DNA of 35,607 nucleotides, taken from contig NZ_AXWW01000069.1 of assembly GCF_000482865.1 (NCBI RefSeq), forward strand, positions 1 through 35,607. Direction: 5' to 3'. Shown piece after piece: positions 32,357 through 35,607 of this stretch. Source of the stretch: Actinokineospora inagensis DSM 44258. GTDB taxonomy: Bacteria; Actinomycetota; Actinomycetes; Mycobacteriales; Pseudonocardiaceae. Position numbers and translations under genes: made by a program. Each line of letters starts with the position of its first letter. Position 1 is the stretch's first letter. Under the pieces are notes generated by a model. That model saw only the letters and a list, made by a program, of their open reading frames with translations, did no database searches and was not told the origin of the DNA.

Positions 32357-32578
32357 TCAACTCGCGCGGCGTGCGCGCAAGTGCAGCCGCGCCCGGATAC
32401 GGGCCGCGGTGTAAGTGGACAATCGCAACGCAGCGGCGGTCTCGGCATCGGTCCGGCCACGGGCGTGCAGGATCGCCACGGCCACCTCACGCGCGGCCGT
32501 GCCCAACTCCTCACCCAGCAGCTTTCCCGCTATCGCCCGCCGTGCCGCTTCCGCGTCGGCGTGGCTGTAGCGGCTCAC
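32357..32578 (-). CDS. Small HTH DNA-binding protein
   Basis: A 73-residue protein; GTG at 32578 overlaps the upstream stop (GTGA). An N-terminal basic/acidic helix is followed by an HTH (AILHARGRTDAETAAALRLS, TYTAARIRARL). It might be the integrase directionality factor or an early regulator; neither is shown. Confidence 0.7.
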   Translation of the reverse strand: MSRYSHADAEAARRAIAGKLLGEELGTAAREVAVAILHARGRTDAETAAALRLSTYTAARIRARLHLRARRAS

Positions 32579-33057
32579 GACACCGCGACCCCCACCACGG
32601 ATGCCGGATCGCGTCGGCGGACCGGGGCCAGGTTCAGCGCGTAGACGGGCTGGAGCTTGTTCCCGTTGCCGCCCTTGACATCGGTGGAGCGGGCGTAGCG
32701 GCCGGTGGCGACCAGGACCCCGGCGGCGGTCAGACGCCGCACCGTCGCGCCCACCAACGGCGGACGCACCCAGTACGGCAACCGCGACCGCCAGCGGTTC
32801 GCCGTGGTCTCCCAGAACGGATCGGTCAACGCGTCGCCGATCACGACCCCCACCACCGCACGCACCTGCTCACGATTGCGCGGGTCACCGGCCAACAGCG
32901 CCGCCACATCGGAGACAGTGTCCGGGTACTCCAGCGGCAATGGCCGCAGCGTCGCCGCCAACTCCACCGCCGCGTCCACAGTGTCGACTGGCGCGGGTGG
33001 GTTCGCCCGGTCGACGGGAACCGTCCGCCGTCGACCGGGCGAGGACCGCGGGCTCAT
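32575..33057 (-). CDS. Winged-helix-like early protein
   Basis: A 160-residue protein; ATG at 33057 shares a base with the upstream stop. The basic N-terminus is followed by a helical region (NREQVRAVVGVVIGDALTD) and a winged-helix-like end (LVGATVRRLTAAGVLVATG with a strand YARSTDVKGG). Probably a DNA-binding replication or regulatory protein. No named family. Confidence 0.7.
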   Translation of the reverse strand: MSPRSSPGRRRTVPVDRANPPAPVDTVDAAVELAATLRPLPLEYPDTVSDVAALLAGDPRNREQVRAVVGVVIGDALTDPFWETTANRWRSRLPYWVRPPLVGATVRRLTAAGVLVATGRYARSTDVKGGNGNKLQPVYALNLAPVRRRDPASVVGVAVS

Positions 33058-33381
33058 CAGCCCAGCAACACAAACGTGCGGACCTCGGCAATGTCCTCGC
33101 AGTCCCGAGCTGCCTCCGGATACCTGGCGCGCAACAGCGACAAGGAAACCGAGACGCGCATGGACCGCCTGTAGGTGATCACAGGCTGGCCACGGAGAGT
33201 GCCGACCTCGCGATCCCCTAAACGAGCCTTGAGCACCGCCTCCAACGAACCTCGCAGCAACCGGTAGTACTGCGCACGCGCCTTGACCTGGCGCAAACGT
33301 TCTACCGCAACCTCGAAGTCGTCCAACGCGACCGACCCCGAGAACGCCTCCGAACCCAAGAACGAACTGCTTGTCGACATG
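33057..33381 (-). CDS. Small early protein resembling a YqaJ-type nuclease end
   Basis: A protein of about 107 residues, first gene of the early operon. It has a helix (DFEVAVERLRQVKARAQYYR) and a C-terminal segment (GQPVITYRRSMRVSVSLSLL, YPEAARDCEDIAEVRTFVLL) that resembles the end of phage YqaJ-like exonucleases. The catalytic core of such nucleases is absent. Start: ATG 33381 with GGAGG 11 bases upstream; ATG 33399 with AAGGGG is an alternative. Confidence 0.7.
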
Positions 33382-33553
33382 ACACAGACCGCCTCCATAC
33401 GGCCGCAACCCCTTACACCCGGACACGGCGAAGCACCACGCCGTACCACGGCACGCAGTGCCGAAGATCAGAAGGCCGGCGGTGTCACGCCCAGAAGATC
33501 TACAACGGACACACGCCGGCCTCCGACACGCGGAGACCGCCGCGTATACGGGC

Positions 33554-33571
33554 GGGAACCCCCAGGTTCCC
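33554..33571 (-). promoter_or_regulatory. Hairpin near the predicted early transcript start
   Basis: GGGAACC (33554-33560) pairs with GGTTCCC (33565-33571), four-base loop. It would lie near the 5' end of the early mRNA, whose leader is about 180-190 bases long, and may affect stability or translation. Confidence 0.45.
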
Positions 33572-33581
33572 CGCGTGGACC

Positions 33582-33610
33582 ACCCTGCGCCGATCGCACC
33601 ACCGTGTCAA
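33582..33610 (-). promoter_or_regulatory. Leftward early promoter with tandem TTGACA
   Basis: On the minus strand TTGACA (33610-33605), a 17-base spacer and CAGGGT (33587-33582) form a good sigma-70-type promoter. A second GTGTCAA-containing copy lies at 33625-33631, exactly 21 bases (two DNA turns) away, and may be an operator repeat or second -35. Confidence 0.6.
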
Positions 33611-33789
33611 GCAAGTGACGCACTGTGTCAAAATAACGCTCACCCGGATGGGGCAACTTGATTTCAGCCGGTGCGGTGTACGCATCGCGGTTGATCCCGG
33701 GAGCCGGATGGGCCAGTCTCTGCGTCGCGGGCCGATTGCACCACGATCGCCCAGGATCAGCCGTTGTTCCTCAAGCGGCTGACGTCACC

Positions 33790-33805
33790 GTCCCCGGTCG
33801 GGGAC
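33790..33805. promoter_or_regulatory. Dyad GTCCCC-GGTC-GGGGAC
   Basis: A perfect 6-bp inverted repeat with a four-base centre, about 115 bases before the repressor ATG. It may be a repressor operator for autoregulation; a TGATAGT sequence follows at 33808-33814. Confidence 0.4.
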
Positions 33806-33920
33806 ACTGATAGTGATCGAGGGATGCCGGTCCACCCCGCGGGCTTGCATGACCCTCGCCACGCGGGGCGACCGCTACCGCGTGTTACGTCGACCAGGGC
33901 AGGGCGGAGAATCCCTCACC

Positions 33921-34319
33921 ATGAGCAGCGCCGGACCACGCAGTCACGTCGAAGCCCTGCTCCGGGGCTGCTGCGGCGAGGACGTGTCCGTCAAGCAACT
34001 CGAACGCGATCACGGTCTCAAACCCGGGGCGATCGCCAACTACCTCAAGCCCTCCCGCGACCCCAACATCCCCGCCCTGGCCATCCTGGAGCGCTTCGCC
34101 ACCGTCACCGGCGCCAGCCCCAACGTCGTCCTCAACGCGTTCATCCTCGACGCAGGCCTGGGCTCCCCCGACCTCTCCGACGCCGAGCAGGAGCTCTTGG
34201 CCCGCTTCCGCAGGCTCGACAAGCTGGACCAATCCCGGCTACTGGCGATCATGGGCTCGCTGGAATCCGTCGCCAACACCCACCGTCACCACGTCTCAAC
34301 GGTGGCTGACCAGGTCTAA
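33921..34319 (+). CDS. XRE-like HTH repressor (probable immunity repressor)
   Basis: A 132-residue protein with an N-terminal HTH (about 20-60: SVKQLERDHGLKPGAIANYL, then IPALAILERFA) and a C-terminal helical part (LSDAEQELLARFRRLDKLDQ). ATG at 33921 has GGAGA ten bases upstream; the longer open frame from 33813 contains the predicted promoter area and is not used. It is divergent from the early operon, as expected for a phage repressor. No peptidase domain, so induction is unlikely to be RecA-cleavage based. Confidence 0.85.
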   Translation: MSSAGPRSHVEALLRGCCGEDVSVKQLERDHGLKPGAIANYLKPSRDPNIPALAILERFATVTGASPNVVLNAFILDAGLGSPDLSDAEQELLARFRRLDKLDQSRLLAIMGSLESVANTHRHHVSTVADQV

Positions 34320-34473
34320 CACGCCCGGCAGAAACACGCACGACCGATCGCGAATCTGGTTACACTCGACCACACCACACCCGCGGACTCGGGAAGATCG
34401 GGGCCGGAGTCCTCGCGCGGGCACGTGCACGCGCAACCGCACGCCCACGAGGCAGCGAGGCTGAGAGGAACCG

Positions 34474-34704
34474 GTGACCGACCAAGAACCGCACGACGGG
34501 CCGTTAGTGGTCGTCGTCCCGCGCGACGCGCTCTCGCCGGAACTGGGCCTCGAACTCCTGACCGACGACCACGGCGCCGTGCACGCCATTCGTGTCCGCG
34601 AGGGGTTCGCGGTCAGCGTCGGCCTGGCGAACCTAATCAACGACCTCTTCGCCCGGCGTGTACAGGCGACCGGCCGCGACCGTGTTGGCGACCGGTGCGC
34701 ATGA
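34474..34704 (+). CDS. Small hypothetical protein
   Basis: A 76-residue protein; GTG at 34474 with GAGAGGAA just upstream. The sequence is acidic then helical (RDALSPELGLELLTDDHGAV, VSVGLANLINDLFARRV). Near the right phage end. Unknown function. A TACACT (34361-34366) upstream might be a -10 element. Confidence 0.6.
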   Translation: MTDQEPHDGPLVVVVPRDALSPELGLELLTDDHGAVHAIRVREGFAVSVGLANLINDLFARRVQATGRDRVGDRCA

Positions 34705-34955
34705 GTTGCCTCACCTGCAACGGTCAACGCGGACCGGGACAGCGGCGTCCGGTGCTGCGGGTGAATCTGCGCATCTGCCGCGTGGATGGTGCCGCCCGCC
34801 GTGGGCAGAAGTGTCTGCGTGGCTGGTCCCAGGCTCCGCTCGTAATCATCAGTAGCGGAAGGCTCTGGGGTGGTCGGTCCACCAGGCGATCAGGGACTCG
34901 TTGTCCCGGCCGTTCTTCTTCGCCAGTCGTAGGCGCTGTTCCAGGTCGGCGGTGA
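34701..34955 (+). CDS. Possible small Cys-containing protein, maybe truncated
   Basis: ATG at 34701 overlaps the preceding stop as ATGA, arguing for a real, coupled gene. The N-terminus MSCLTCNGQRGPGQRR has a CxxC. The 84-residue frame runs 107 bases into the opposite-strand regulator, so the 3' part may be a chance extension or the gene may be cut by a recombination junction. Confidence 0.35.
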   Translation: MSCLTCNGQRGPGQRRPVLRVNLRICRVDGAARRGQKCLRGWSQAPLVIISSGRLWGGRSTRRSGTRCPGRSSSPVVGAVPGRR

Positions 34956-35607
34956 GTTCCTTGATGAACTGGAAGGTCTGCTCCATGGTGAGTGCGGTCT
35001 CCTCGATCGCGGTCAGTTTGTGGCGGTGTTCGGCGACCGCGTCGGGGTGGTCGCGGTAGAGGATCGCGCCGTCGAGGTCGACGCACACGGCGGCGGTCTT
35101 GTCGGCCAGGGTGACGATCCGGTAGGAGGCCGCGTTGTCGGTCAGCACGTCCGGGACCATGCGGATGGTGACGTTGTCCTTGTCCGCGGCGCGGAGCAGG
35201 CTGCGGAACTGTCCGATGGTGGTCTGCAGGTCGCGGGCGGAGCGGATGAACGCGACCTCGCCGATCAGGTGCGTGTAGGTCGGTGTCGTCTTGCGGCGCC
35301 TGCTGTAGCGGAACTCGTGTCGTCGACTCGCCCGGGTCCGCAACTCCGGCGGAAGGTCCATCGGGGAGAACGTGACCACCTCGTGCGCCTCGGCCTCCAG
35401 CACCTGCCACGCCACCCGGTCGACCGGAAGCCGCCCGTACCCGAACAGGGACCCGGCGATCCACTGGTACTGCTCGACCTGTCCCTTGAGCACCACCACC
35501 GCCGCGACGTCGTGATCGGCGGTGACTCCACACAACCCGAGCAGCCGAACCACGTCCTCGTCGGCCATCCGCTGATCCCCCCTCAACCACCGCGACAACT
35601 TGTCCGC
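34849..35607 (-). CDS. XRE-family DUF5753 regulator, N-terminus beyond the window
   Basis: Partial at its 5' end: the frame is open to the window edge. Visible parts are the end of an HTH (KLSRWLRGDQRM, VVRLLGLCGV) and a DUF5753 domain (about 250 residues; GQVEQYQWIAGSLFGYG, PTYTHLIGEVAFIRSAR, AVCVDLDGAILYRDHPDAV). These are Scr1-type antitoxin-like regulators common in actinomycete chromosomes and usually paired with a DUF397 gene. No DUF397 gene lies on its 3' side here. It may be chromosomal flanking DNA, putting the phage right end near 34.7-34.85 kb, or a phage-borne gene. Confidence 0.85.
   Translation of the reverse strand, partial: ADKLSRWLRGDQRMADEDVVRLLGLCGVTADHDVAAVVVLKGQVEQYQWIAGSLFGYGRLPVDRVAWQVLEAEAHEVVTFSPMDLPPELRTRASRRHEFRYSRRRKTTPTYTHLIGEVAFIRSARDLQTTIGQFRSLLRAADKDNVTIRMVPDVLTDNAASYRIVTLADKTAAVCVDLDGAILYRDHPDAVAEHRHKLTAIEETALTMEQTFQFIKELTADLEQRLRLAKKNGRDNESLIAWWTDHPRAFRY

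Larger units (their letters stand above)
33382..33920. promoter_or_regulatory. Control region between early operon and repressor
   Basis: No convincing gene in about 540 bases. It holds the predicted early promoter (33582-33610), a second TTGACA copy 21 bases away, a hairpin in the predicted early 5' leader and a 16-bp dyad nearer the repressor. The two operons are transcribed away from it. Confidence 0.65.

Noticed and set aside
29896..32514. A single 872-codon gene
   Set aside because: It fuses two unrelated proteins through low-complexity sequence. Start/stop overlaps at 31139-31142 and 30609-30612 show separate genes and a frameshift.
33468..33656. Small minus-strand gene in the control region
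   Set aside because: It contains the predicted early promoter and repeats and has no ribosome site.

Overview
The window looks like an almost complete temperate siphovirus (long, flexible-tailed phage), most likely a prophage, from a high-GC actinomycete. The evidence is very GC-rich codon use, frequent GTG and TTG starts, many 4-base ATGA/GTGA gene overlaps, a large serine integrase, a pentapeptide-repeat protein of the type common in Streptomyces and Pseudonocardiaceae, and a DUF5753-type regulator at the right edge. The host genus cannot be fixed from the sequence.

Layout. A large serine integrase (245-1906, +) lies at the left end and converges on the late genes across a strong hairpin (1930-1964). 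Almost everything else is read leftward. From right to left there is a repressor and control region (33.4-34.3 kb, repressor on +). Next come the early genes (29.9-33.4 kb): a nuclease-associated-type small protein, a winged-helix-like protein, a small HTH protein, a frameshifted replication-type protein and two zinc-ribbon proteins. A second small-gene cluster (27.3-29.4 kb) includes a ParB-like protein. Then come a DUF932 protein, an HNH endonuclease, a small HTH protein and a PAPS-reductase-like PP-loop protein (24.0-27.0 kb). The late block follows: TerS, TerL, portal, MuF-like protein, scaffold, SU10/DUF5309-like capsid, connector genes, major tail protein, tail chaperones with a GGGAAAC slippery site, tape measure, two large tail proteins, a membrane/coiled-coil protein, a GH25-LysM endolysin, a holin-like protein and a short last gene.

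The most striking feature is that the leftward late block is interrupted five times by single genes on the opposite strand (9947-11683, 14413-15630, 17547-17777, 20328-20906, 23113-23409). Each starts only 22-54 bases from the start codon of the structural gene on its left and ends close to, or overlapping, the stop codon of the gene on its right. Four of the five encode predicted membrane proteins; the fifth is lower in GC and carries a possible HEPN-like Rx4H motif. Geometry and content suggest genes expressed in the lysogen (for example exclusion or defence functions) that lytic late transcription would read through in antisense. This is inference.

Other points of interest are a PAPS-reductase-like/ParB-like gene pair reminiscent of IbrA/IbrB, a frameshift in the likely replication protein, an inverted repeat upstream of the integrase that may be related to the attachment site, and a tandem-TTGACA early promoter facing the repressor. 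No tRNA, rRNA, insertion sequence or CRISPR array was seen.
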